Source: Acidisphaera sp. (GTDB taxonomy: Bacteria > Pseudomonadota > Alphaproteobacteria > Acetobacterales > Acetobacteraceae). From it: a DNA stretch of 32,431 nucleotides. A program made the translations under genes and the position numbers. Position 1 is the stretch's first letter. The number at the start of each line of letters is the position of its first letter. The notes below the pieces were generated by a model. It was not told where the DNA came from and searched no databases. It worked only from the letters and a program-made list of their open reading frames with translations. Below, piece by piece: positions 1 through 7,304 of the stretch. Where the stretch lies: the NCBI GenBank assembly GCA_019240395.1, contig JAFAYM010000275.1, forward strand, positions 1-32,431, read 5' to 3'.

Positions 1-1059
1 CGGCGACATGCCGGGGTCCAGCACCGCCTCCAGGCGCCGCATCGTCTCCGGTTCGATCGTGGCCATGGGACAGCCGAGGTCGGCGGCAAGATCGACTGCG
101 AGCTGACGCTCGCCGCCGGAATTGGTGACCATGCCGACGCCCGGCGCGGTGGGGCGGCGCGGGCAGGACAGCAGCTCCACGGTGTCGGTCAACTCGTCGA
201 TGGAGGTAACGCGGATGACGTTGTGGCGTTCGAACACCGCGCGATAGGCGGCGTCGCTGCCCGACAGCGCGCCGCTATGCGCCAGCGCGAAACGCCGCCC
301 TGCCTCGCTGCGTCCGAGCTTGAGCGCCACCACCGGAATGCCGCGGCGATCCGCGTCCTCCAATGCCGCAAGGAATTGGTCGGGCTGGCGGACCGTCTCG
401 ATGACGCAGGCGATCACCCGCGTTTCCGGACGGGAGAGCAGGAACTGCATGTAGTCCGCCAGGCCGGTGGCGATCTCCTGTCCGGCGGAGATGGCATAGT
501 TGAAGCTGAGATTCCGCTGATTGCCGACCAGGCCCGACCAGGTGGAGCCGCTATGGGAAATCAGGCCGACGCAGCCTGCCGGAGTCTCGATCGGCGGCGG
601 ATTGCCCGACATGCGCAGCCCTTCGGCGACGCTGATATAGCCCATGGCGTTGTTGCCGCAGACCGTCATGCCGGCCTCACGCGCGATGGCGCCCAACCGC
701 TCCGGCAACGGCGTGCGGTCCGGCGCCGGCGGCTCGTAGCCGCGGCCGAAGATCATCGCCGCCGGCACACCGGCGCCGGCGGCGGCAAGCAGCCCCGCTT
801 CGATCCGATCGTCGGACAGCGCGAAGGCGACACAGTCGGGAATTTCCGGCAGTGCGGCGAGGTCCGGATAGCACGGGCGGCCATCCAATGACTCGTAGCC
901 CGGGTTGACGGCGTAGATCGGCCCGCCGAAGTGCCAGCCCGTCAGGCTGGCCAGCAGCCGCTGGCCGAACGACCCGGGGCGATTTGAGGCGCCGACGACC
1001 GCGACGGAGCGCGGCCGCAGCAGGTTCGCGACATCCATGTCGGTCAGGTCAGCAGCCAT
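1..1059 (-). CDS. NDP-forming acyl-CoA synthetase (acetate-CoA ligase family), N-terminal half, cut by window edge
   Basis: Members of this family join a carboxylic acid to CoA with ATP hydrolysed to ADP, through a phospho-histidine intermediate. The 353 visible residues hold the CoA-binding Rossmann domain (RSVAVVGAS near residues 17-25) and the flavodoxin-like succinyl-CoA ligase domain. His261 in the AHSGALSG motif fits the phosphorylated histidine. The frame is open to base 1, so the second ligase domain and the ATP-grasp domain should lie outside the window (the family is about 700 residues). The ATG at 1059 overlaps the end of the binding-protein gene by 16 bases; an in-frame ATG at 1038 is an equally possible start. 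It is the last visible gene of the minus-strand transporter operon and resembles the complete synthetase at 19897-22005. The substrate is unknown. Confidence 0.88.
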   Translation of the reverse strand, partial: MAADLTDMDVANLLRPRSVAVVGASNRPGSFGQRLLASLTGWHFGGPIYAVNPGYESLDGRPCYPDLAALPEIPDCVAFALSDDRIEAGLLAAAGAGVPAAMIFGRGYEPPAPDRTPLPERLGAIAREAGMTVCGNNAMGYISVAEGLRMSGNPPPIETPAGCVGLISHSGSTWSGLVGNQRNLSFNYAISAGQEIATGLADYMQFLLSRPETRVIACVIETVRQPDQFLAALEDADRRGIPVVALKLGRSEAGRRFALAHSGALSGSDAAYRAVFERHNVIRVTSIDELTDTVELLSCPRRPTAPGVGMVTNSGGERQLAVDLAADLGCPMATIEPETMRRLEAVLDPGMSP

Positions 1060-2120
1060 TCCTTCAGCCGGCGGTTCACCCGATCGAAATTATCCGCCCA
1101 CCACTCGACATTCACCGACGTCGTCTGCGGGCTCGTGAGATCAGGCGCCAGGGTGCGTGCCTTGCCCTGCAGCAGCGGCAGTGCACCCTTGGCGATCGGG
1201 CTGTTGCCCGGCAGCATGTTGGCATAGGCCGCCTGCATGTCGGGCCGCATGAAATAGTCCAGCAGCTTCATGGCGGCGACGCGATTGCGCGTTCCCTTCA
1301 CCGCCGCGACATAGTTGGGAATGACGATCGGCTGCTCGCTGACGAACTCCATCGACAGCCCGTCCCGCTGGGCCGCGTTCACCCGGCCGGCATAGGCGTA
1401 GGAGAAGTCGATCTCGCCGGTCTGCACCAGCGTGATGGTCTGCGGCGTCTGGTTGATGAATTTCAGGACGTAGGGCTTGATCCTGTCGAGCGAGCGGAAG
1501 GCGCGGTCGATGTCGAGGGGATAGAGCTCGTGCGGCTGCACGCCGTCGCCGAGCAGCGCCATTTCGATTGTTTCGCCGGCGCGGTCGCGCATGCCGCGCT
1601 GGCCGGGGTAGGTCTTGGCATCCCAGAATTGCGGCCAGGTGGCCGGCACCTTGTCGCGGGGATGACGGTTCGGGTCATAGGCGACGCCGCCCCAGAACGT
1701 GTAGCAGGGAAAGCAGCCCGGCCGGTTCGGCAGGAAGCCGTCGACCGGCTTGACGATGGAATAGTCGATCGGCTCCAGCAGCCCCTGGCGTTCCGCGCCG
1801 ACCGCGGAGACGCCGTCGAAGGCGAGCGCGTCCCACTCGATATTGCCGGTCACCACCTGCGCCTTCAGCTTCGCGAGGTCCGGCCCGGAGACGACGATCA
1901 CCTTGATGCCGGTGTCTCGCGTGAAGGCGGCGAGCTGCACCTTCTCATAGGCGTCCTGGTTGGCGCCGCCGGAGCCGACGAACACCAGCTGGTCCGCCGC
2001 CCAGCTGCGCCCCGGCACGATGACCGCCGGTGCCGCCAATGCCGCCCCCAACACGGCCCGCCGCGAGACGCCGGAGGCGGAACACGCTTCCTGGTGGGTA
2101 ACGCGACTATCGTCCTGCAA
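1044..2120 (-). CDS. Spermidine/putrescine-type ABC transporter substrate-binding protein
   Basis: This is a periplasmic binding protein of 358 residues, the usual length for the PotD-like family, feeding the two permeases encoded just upstream. A twin-arginine signal (SRRAVLGAALAAPAVIVPG) precedes mature residues starting around AADQLVF, so export as a folded protein by Tat is likely. The C-terminal half has the family pattern of YPLDIDRAFRSLDRIKP and a GEIDFSYAYAGRV-like segment. The start is a TTG at 2120: an in-frame TGA lies six codons upstream, no ATG or GTG lies between them, and a GGCGGAG Shine-Dalgarno sits seven bases before the TTG. It lies between permease and synthetase genes in one operon. 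The ligand could be a polyamine or an unrelated organic anion; family membership alone does not decide. Confidence 0.88.
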   Translation of the reverse strand: MQDDSRVTHQEACSASGVSRRAVLGAALAAPAVIVPGRSWAADQLVFVGSGGANQDAYEKVQLAAFTRDTGIKVIVVSGPDLAKLKAQVVTGNIEWDALAFDGVSAVGAERQGLLEPIDYSIVKPVDGFLPNRPGCFPCYTFWGGVAYDPNRHPRDKVPATWPQFWDAKTYPGQRGMRDRAGETIEMALLGDGVQPHELYPLDIDRAFRSLDRIKPYVLKFINQTPQTITLVQTGEIDFSYAYAGRVNAAQRDGLSMEFVSEQPIVIPNYVAAVKGTRNRVAAMKLLDYFMRPDMQAAYANMLPGNSPIAKGALPLLQGKARTLAPDLTSPQTTSVNVEWWADNFDRVNRRLKEWLLT

Positions 2121-2208
2121 GAGCGCACTCCGCCTTCAATGTTGCACGACACCGAACACGATTATGGCCGAAGATTCTGGTGGCCGCATCACCGATCTCC
2201 ACGCGCCC

Positions 2209-3009
2209 TTAGCCAGCTGCCGCCGGTTTTGCAAAACCCGCGCCGGCGACGCACACTACCAGCGAGAGCACCGTCAGCAAGGTGGAGATCGCGGCGATCA
2301 CCGGTGAAACTTCCCACTGGATGCTGCTGTACATCTTCACCGGCAGGGTCTGGGTCGCGGAGTCGGTGACGAAATAGGCGATCACCACTTCGTCGAACGA
2401 GATCAGGAAGGCGAACATGGCGCCGGCCAGCAGCGCCGGCCGCACGAGCGGCAAGATCACCCGGCGCAGAACCGTCAGCCACCCCGCGCCCATGATGATC
2501 GCCGCGGTTTCCAGCCGCGAGTCCACCGCCCGCAATCCCGCCATGACGGTGACCATGATGAACGGCGTGGTGTGAACGGCATGCGCCAGGATCAGCCCCG
2601 GTGTCGGCGCCAGATGGATCGTGGAAAAATACAGGTAGCTGCCCAGCGCGACGGTGATCGCCGGCACCATGACCGGGCTCAACAGCACCACATTCACCCA
2701 TCGCTTGCCGGGAAAGCTGCAGCGGATCAGCGCATAGGCCGCGGCGAAGCCCAGGCAGCACGCCAGCGCCGTGCTGCAGGAGGCGACGAGCAGACTTTGC
2801 GCCGTCGTCATCATCCAGGTGGAGGTGTGGAAATACTCGGCATAGAAGGCCAGCGAGAATCCGCGCGGCGGAAACACCAGCTCGCGCCCGGTGCCGAAGG
2901 AGAGCGGAATGACGATCAGGCTGGGAGCGATCAGGAAGGCGTAGACGAGACTGGCGGCAGCGTTTCCCACGCCGCGCCAGCGCAGTGTCGCCGGATCGGC
3001 GAGCGGCAT
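2209..3009 (-). CDS. ABC transporter permease, PotC-like
   Basis: This 266-residue inner-membrane permease of the binding-protein-dependent family has about six hydrophobic helices. It carries the cytoplasmic EAA loop (AAIIMGAGWLTVLRRVILPLVRPAL), which docks on the ATPase. The N-terminus MPLADPATLRWRG is followed by the first helix (ASLVYAFLIAPSLIVIPLSF) and the periplasmic segment GFSLAFYAEYF, typical of PotC proteins. The ATG at 3009 lies 26 bases after the stop of the PotB-like gene. The frame stays open far upstream, but that extension is antisense or out-of-frame shadow over the PotB gene. No clear Shine-Dalgarno is visible, so translation probably depends on the upstream gene. It partners the PotB-like permease at 3036-3842. 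Confidence 0.87.
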   Translation of the reverse strand: MPLADPATLRWRGVGNAAASLVYAFLIAPSLIVIPLSFGTGRELVFPPRGFSLAFYAEYFHTSTWMMTTAQSLLVASCSTALACCLGFAAAYALIRCSFPGKRWVNVVLLSPVMVPAITVALGSYLYFSTIHLAPTPGLILAHAVHTTPFIMVTVMAGLRAVDSRLETAAIIMGAGWLTVLRRVILPLVRPALLAGAMFAFLISFDEVVIAYFVTDSATQTLPVKMYSSIQWEVSPVIAAISTLLTVLSLVVCVAGAGFAKPAAAG

Positions 3010-3035
3010 GCGGTCGGCGGGAATGGCGGGGGCGG

Positions 3036-3842
3036 TCAGATCACCGTCTCCCCGCCGCGCACCCGGGCGAGCAACGCCAGGAGCACCAGGGACAGCAGCA
3101 GCAGGATCACCGAGACTGCGGCCGCGGCGTTCCAGTCCAATGCCTCCCGTGTGTAGTAGTCCACCAGGTTGGCCAGCATCGTGTCCTGCCGCCCGCCCAT
3201 CAGCGAGGGGATGACGAAGCTGCCCATGGAAATCACCGTGGTCATCAGCCCCGCGGCGATAACCCCGGGCAGGCTCAGCGGCAAGGTGATGCGCCAGAAG
3301 ATGCGGGCCGGCCCGGCGCCCATCAGCTGCGCCGCGCGCCGCAGATTGGTGTCCTGCGCCAGCAGGCTGGCCAGCACGGGGAAGACGACATAGGGGACGA
3401 GATTGTGGCTCAGCGCCACGATCACGCCGATCCGGTTGAACATCAAGCTCAGCCTTGCTCCCGGTCCGAACAGGGAGACGAGGATCGCGTTCACCACGCC
3501 GTTGTTGCCGAGAATGATGGTGAAGGCGAAGCTCTTCACCAGGATGCTCATCCAGAAGGGAACCAGCACCAGGATCATCAGCAATGCGCGGCGCTGCGGC
3601 GGCTGCCGTGCCAGATGCAGCGCCACGACATAGCCGAGAGCCAGGCTGACGGCAGTCGCGGTCAGGCTGATTCCGCACGAAGCGCGCAGCACCCGGACAA
3701 ACAGGCCGCTCGCCAGCAGGCCGGTGATGGCGTGCACGGTGAAGCCGTTGTCCCAGACGCTATAGGCAAGGATGAAGCCCAGCGGCACCAGGAAGGCCAG
3801 CGCCATGATCAGCATGACCGGGCCCAGCAGCGCCGAGGCCAT
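3036..3842 (-). CDS. ABC transporter permease, PotB-like
   Basis: This 268-residue inner-membrane permease pairs with the PotC-like protein encoded next. The sequence begins MASALLGPVMLIMALAFLVP with an immediate first transmembrane helix, and has the EAA loop as RRAAQLMGAGPARIFWRITLPLSLPG. The end GGETVI lies just before the next gene. The start at 3842 was chosen because residues encoded further upstream are charged and non-conserved in character, and a GGGAG stretch lies roughly ten bases before this ATG. It is the first gene of the minus-strand operon that continues through PotC, the binding protein and the acyl-CoA synthetase. The ATPase needed to drive it is not in this operon but is divergent, starting at 4006. 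Confidence 0.87.
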   Translation of the reverse strand: MASALLGPVMLIMALAFLVPLGFILAYSVWDNGFTVHAITGLLASGLFVRVLRASCGISLTATAVSLALGYVVALHLARQPPQRRALLMILVLVPFWMSILVKSFAFTIILGNNGVVNAILVSLFGPGARLSLMFNRIGVIVALSHNLVPYVVFPVLASLLAQDTNLRRAAQLMGAGPARIFWRITLPLSLPGVIAAGLMTTVISMGSFVIPSLMGGRQDTMLANLVDYYTREALDWNAAAAVSVILLLLSLVLLALLARVRGGETVI

Positions 3843-4005
3843 CCTGATCTGCTCCCGCTCGTAGCGCGCGGGGATCGTTCCCGACTGTTTCACGCCGGTA
3901 GGACCCGCCCGATCGCACCGGACGCCACGCTCTGCCGACCGCGATTGATTGTCGTCACCGGGCAACTCTGCAAGGATTGGCGCACGCCGACGAAGAGAAA
4001 AGCCC
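3843..4005. promoter_or_regulatory. Divergent intergenic region between permease operon and its ATPase
   Basis: These 163 bases separate two divergent transcription units, so promoters for both must lie here or overlap the gene starts. I see no convincing sigma-70 pair and no copy of the 10-base palindrome found upstream of the monooxygenase. The ATPase frame remains open through the last part of the region, but that predicted leader is arginine-rich and unlike the family N-terminus. Confidence 0.4.
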
Positions 4006-5079
4006 ATGCCGATCGTCCGCCTCGCCGGAGTACGCAAGAGCTATGCCGCCGTGACCGCGCTCTCCGGCGTCGACCTTGCGGTGGAGGAGGGAGAGTTTCT
4101 CACCCTGCTCGGCCCCAGCGGCTCCGGCAAGACCACCATCCTGAACATCATCGCCGGCATGATCCGCCCGAGCGCCGGGCGCGTCTATATCCGCGACGCC
4201 GACGTGACGGATGTGCCGCCGAGCAAGCGTCAGCTCGGCATGGTGTTTCAGAACTACGCGCTGATGCCGCACATGACGGTGTTCGAGAACATCGCCTTCC
4301 CGCTGCGCGTCCGCAAGCTGCCGAAAGCCGAAATCCGCGCCAGGGTCGAGGCGGTGCTGCGCACGGTGCAGCTGCCGGACATCGCCGGACGCAAGCCGCA
4401 CGAGCTTTCCGGCGGGCAACAGCAGCGCGTGTCGATCGCCCGCTGCCTCGTCTACAACCCCTCGATCATCCTGATGGACGAGCCGCTGGGCGCGCTGGAT
4501 CGCAAGCTGCGCGAGCAGATGCAGCTGGAGATCAAGCGGCTGCACCGGGAGCTGGGCATCACCATGCTCTACGTGACGCACGACCAGGAGGAGGCGCTGG
4601 TGCTGTCGGACCGCGTCTGCCTGGTGAACCGCGGTGCCATCGAGCAGATCGACGTTCCGGCGAGACTGTATACGAGACCGGCCTCGCACTTCGCCGCCAC
4701 CTTCCTCGGCGATTCCAATCTGCTGCCCGGCACGCTCACCGCCGCGCATCCCGCGGCGACGGTGCGCGGGCCGATGCAGGCGACCATCCGGGCGGCGGAA
4801 GCCTGCCCCGTGCAGCAGGACGGCGCCGTCTCCATCCTGGTGCGGCCGGAGAGCATCCGCCTGCTGGAGGCCGGCGAAAGCGCCTGCAACATGCTGGAGG
4901 GCACGATCGACGAGGTGATCTTCGCCGGCGGAACCACTCGCTACCAGGTGAAGCTGGGCGACCGGACAATCGTCACCGTGCGCCAGACCCAGGATGAGAC
5001 GCGGCCGGTCCGCCAGCCCGGCTCCGCCGTGCGCATGGGCTGGACGGCGGCGAGCACGATCCTTCTGCCGGCCCAGTAG
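4006..5079 (+). CDS. ABC transporter ATP-binding protein, PotA-like
   Basis: This cytoplasmic ATPase of 357 residues powers a spermidine/putrescine-type importer. Walker A is GPSGSGKTT (36-44), the Q-loop lies at FQNYALMPHMT (81-91), the ABC signature LSGGQ is at 134-138, Walker B IILMDE at 154-159 and the switch histidine at about 192 (VTHDQEE). The C-terminal third is a TOBE-type regulatory domain, the usual PotA layout. The ATG at 4006 (MPIVRLAGVRKSY) was chosen over an upstream ATG because it places the first beta strand where the family has it, and an AAGAG stretch lies about ten bases before it. It faces away from the permease genes at 2209-3842, which it presumably serves. The next plus-strand gene starts 122 bases downstream. 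Confidence 0.92.
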   Translation: MPIVRLAGVRKSYAAVTALSGVDLAVEEGEFLTLLGPSGSGKTTILNIIAGMIRPSAGRVYIRDADVTDVPPSKRQLGMVFQNYALMPHMTVFENIAFPLRVRKLPKAEIRARVEAVLRTVQLPDIAGRKPHELSGGQQQRVSIARCLVYNPSIILMDEPLGALDRKLREQMQLEIKRLHRELGITMLYVTHDQEEALVLSDRVCLVNRGAIEQIDVPARLYTRPASHFAATFLGDSNLLPGTLTAAHPAATVRGPMQATIRAAEACPVQQDGAVSILVRPESIRLLEAGESACNMLEGTIDEVIFAGGTTRYQVKLGDRTIVTVRQTQDETRPVRQPGSAVRMGWTAASTILLPAQ

Positions 5080-5114
5080 GCAACCGCTGCGCGCCATGGC
5101 CCTCGTGGACTCTG

Positions 5115-5155
5115 CTGTATACAGGCTTGCACACTGCGGAGCATGCAGCTAGCGT
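5115..5155 (+). promoter_or_regulatory. Palindromic operator candidate with weak promoter upstream of the monooxygenase
   Basis: CTGTATACAG at 5115-5124 is a perfect 10-base palindrome. It lies just before a weak sigma-70-like pair, TTGCAC (5127-5132) and TAGCGT (5150-5155), with a 17-base spacer. GntR/FCD regulators commonly bind short AT-centred palindromes containing GTATAC-like cores, and a GntR/FCD gene is the second gene of the operon that starts at 5202. The palindrome is directly visible; the link to the regulator is inference, and the promoter hexamers match consensus only partly. Confidence 0.45.
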
Positions 5156-5201
5156 ATTCTGCTTCGGCGAAGCCCCGGCCGGGCACGACAGGGAGGCGGC
5201 G

Positions 5202-6557
5202 ATGACAGCCAGGCAGATGAAGCTCGGGCTCTCCATGCGCGGCCTCGGCTATCACGTCGCGGCGTGGCGACACCCGGACGTGCCGGCTGGCGGCTACCTC
5301 GATTACCGGCACTTCCTGCACAACGCGCAGATGGCCGAGCGCGGCAAGTTCGACATGATCTTCTTCGCCGACGGCGTCGGCATTCGGATGCGCGACGAGC
5401 CGCCCGGCTCGCTCCCCCGCTCCGGCTACGAGGTGGCCGAACTCGAGCCGATCACCTTGCTCTCGGCCATCGCGCCGATGACGACGCATATCGGCCTGGT
5501 GACCACGGCCTCGACCACCTACAACGAGCCCTACCACATCGCCCGCAAATTCGCCTCGCTGGACCACATCAGCGGCGGGCGCGCCGGCTGGAACGTGGTG
5601 ACCTCCTGGTCGGAGGCGGAGGCGAAGAACTTCAATCGCGACTCCCATCTGGATTACGCCACCCGTTACGAGCGCGCACAGGAATTCCTCGAGGTGGTGC
5701 TGGGATTGTGGGACAGTTGGGAGGAGGATGCCTTCCTGCACGACAAGCAGGCGGGAATCTTCTTCGATCCGGACAGACTGCATGTGCTGGATCACAAGGG
5801 GAAATATTTCTCGGTGCGCGGCCCGCTGAATGTCGGCCGCACGCCGCAGGGCCGGCCTGTCATCGTGCAGGCCGGCGCTTCGCTGCAGGGTCAGGAGATG
5901 GCGGCCGCCAGCGCCGAGGTCGTCTACACGCTGCAGCACACGATCGGCCCGGCGCAGGCCTATTACGCCTCGGTGAAGGGATTTCTGCCGAAATATGGCC
6001 GGCCGCAGAACGCGGTGACGATCATGCCGGGGCTGATCCCCGTCGTCGGCCGCACCGAGCAGGAAGCCCGCGACAAATTCGACCGGCTGCAGGAACTGGT
6101 GGAGCCGCTGGTGGGTCTGGCGCGCATCGCGCCGGCGATCGGCGATCTGACCGGCTACCCGCTGGACGGGCCGGTGCCGGATGCCAGCCACGACGCCGAG
6201 ATGCGCAGCGGCGCCGAGCAATTGCGCGAGCGCGCCCGGCGGGAAAATCTGAGCATCCGCGAGCTCTACCTCGCCGTCGCCGGCGGCACCGGCCTGCGGG
6301 TCATCGGCACGCCCGCCCAAGTCGCCGACAAGATGGAGGAGTGGTTCGTCAATCGCGCCGCCGACGGTTTCAACGTGACGCCGACACACCTGCCCGGCGG
6401 TATCGATGATTTCGTGGAGCTGGTGGTGCCGGAGTTGCAGCGCCGCGGCCTGTTCCGCCGGGAATATGAGGGAACCACGCTGCGGGAGAATCTTGGCCTG
6501 CCGCGGCCGGAGAACCGCTACGCGCGCGGGCGCGAGAAAGCGCGCAAGACCGCCTGA
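5202..6557 (+). CDS. FMN-dependent monooxygenase, NtaA/SnaA/DszA family (luciferase-like)
   Basis: This 451-residue cytoplasmic flavin monooxygenase uses reduced FMN supplied by a separate reductase. Family members oxidise aminopolycarboxylates (nitrilotriacetate, EDTA), sulfur heterocycles or pristinamycin precursors. Hallmarks seen: GYHVAAWRHP near the start, GKFDMIFFADG, ISGGRAGWNVVTSWSEAEAKNF, and the C-terminal block GFNVTPTHLPGGIDDFVELVVPELQRRG followed by TLRENLGL. The ATG at 5202 follows GGGAGG with five bases between; a longer frame starting at 5127 adds residues unlike the family. Its stop overlaps the next gene's start by one base. No flavin reductase gene is visible in the window, so the partner must be encoded elsewhere. 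Family membership does not fix the substrate. Confidence 0.92.
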   Translation: MTARQMKLGLSMRGLGYHVAAWRHPDVPAGGYLDYRHFLHNAQMAERGKFDMIFFADGVGIRMRDEPPGSLPRSGYEVAELEPITLLSAIAPMTTHIGLVTTASTTYNEPYHIARKFASLDHISGGRAGWNVVTSWSEAEAKNFNRDSHLDYATRYERAQEFLEVVLGLWDSWEEDAFLHDKQAGIFFDPDRLHVLDHKGKYFSVRGPLNVGRTPQGRPVIVQAGASLQGQEMAAASAEVVYTLQHTIGPAQAYYASVKGFLPKYGRPQNAVTIMPGLIPVVGRTEQEARDKFDRLQELVEPLVGLARIAPAIGDLTGYPLDGPVPDASHDAEMRSGAEQLRERARRENLSIRELYLAVAGGTGLRVIGTPAQVADKMEEWFVNRAADGFNVTPTHLPGGIDDFVELVVPELQRRGLFRREYEGTTLRENLGLPRPENRYARGREKARKTA

Positions 6558-7234
6558 TGGGAGTTCCGGCCCCGGAGAAATCCACCTCCGCCGAACGGGT
6601 CTACGAGCAGACGAAGCTGATGGCGATGACCTATCAGTTCCGTCCGGGCGAGCGGATCAACGAGGTGGAACTGGCACGGCGCCTCGACGTCAGCCGCACG
6701 CCATTGCGCGAGGCCCTGAACCGGCTGGTGTCCGAGCAGTTTCTCATCGCCGTGCCGAGCCGCGGCTTTGTCGGCCGTCTGCTGGACGCCAAGGAGATTT
6801 TCGACCTGTACGAGTTCCGCTGCATCCTGGAGCAGGGGATCATCCGCCTGGCCTGCGAGCGGGCCACCGTCCAGGAGTTGCGCGATCTCGAAGCCTTCGC
6901 CGGTTCGGCGGCCGATCACAGCCCGACGGAACCGACCCTTGCGGTGCTGCAGCGCGACGAGGAATTCCACCTGCGCATCGCACAGATAACGCACAACGCC
7001 GAGCTGCTGCAGAGCTTGAGAAACCTGAACAGCCGCATCCATTTCGTCCGCTGGATCGACCTGCGCCGGCGCAAATGGTCGCGGGCCGGCCACGTTCGGC
7101 TCGCCGGGCTGTTGCGGCAGCGGGACGGCGAGAAATGCGCCGAATATCTGGGCCGCGTCATCCGGCGACGCTATGAGGAGATCGTCGAGGTCGTACGCAG
7201 CGGCATCGCCGACATCTACACCGGCACGAACTGA
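6557..7234 (+). CDS. GntR-family transcriptional regulator with FCD ligand-binding domain
   Basis: This 225-residue DNA-binding regulator has an N-terminal winged helix (RINEVELARRLDVSRTPLREALNRL, about residues 31-60, including the typical SRTPLREAL recognition helix). The C-terminal all-helical FCD domain includes DEEFHLRIAQITHN, which carries histidines of the kind that bind metal and an organic acid effector. The ATG lies within TGATG at the end of the monooxygenase gene, giving translational coupling. It therefore probably controls its own operon, and the palindrome at 5115-5124 is the best operator candidate. FCD regulators usually respond to carboxylic or amino acid substrates of the pathway they control, but the effector here is unknown. 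Confidence 0.93.
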   Translation: MGVPAPEKSTSAERVYEQTKLMAMTYQFRPGERINEVELARRLDVSRTPLREALNRLVSEQFLIAVPSRGFVGRLLDAKEIFDLYEFRCILEQGIIRLACERATVQELRDLEAFAGSAADHSPTEPTLAVLQRDEEFHLRIAQITHNAELLQSLRNLNSRIHFVRWIDLRRRKWSRAGHVRLAGLLRQRDGEKCAEYLGRVIRRRYEEIVEVVRSGIADIYTGTN

Positions 7235-7304
7235 GCGCCGGCTCCGCCGAGTGGCGCGAACGGATCGATAGGCTTGCGCGGGATCGATGACGTTCAGCAG
7301 AGGT

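Noticed and set aside
984-2369. A 461-codon plus-strand open frame
   Set aside because: It is antisense to the Tat-exported binding protein, which has clear family sequence and a signal peptide on the minus strand.
3010-3678. N-terminal extension of the PotC-like frame, which would make a 489-residue protein
   Set aside because: The extra residues are an out-of-frame reading of the PotB-like gene on the same strand and are not membrane-like.
4666-4673. TGTATACG inside the first PotA-like gene as a second GntR operator
   Set aside because: It lies within coding sequence for Leu-Tyr-Thr, is not a perfect palindrome and is far from any start.
2985-4997. A 670-codon plus-strand open frame
   Set aside because: It is antisense to the PotB gene and then out of frame over the PotA gene, which has complete Walker and signature motifs in another frame. 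Its composition is low-complexity His/Gln/Arg.
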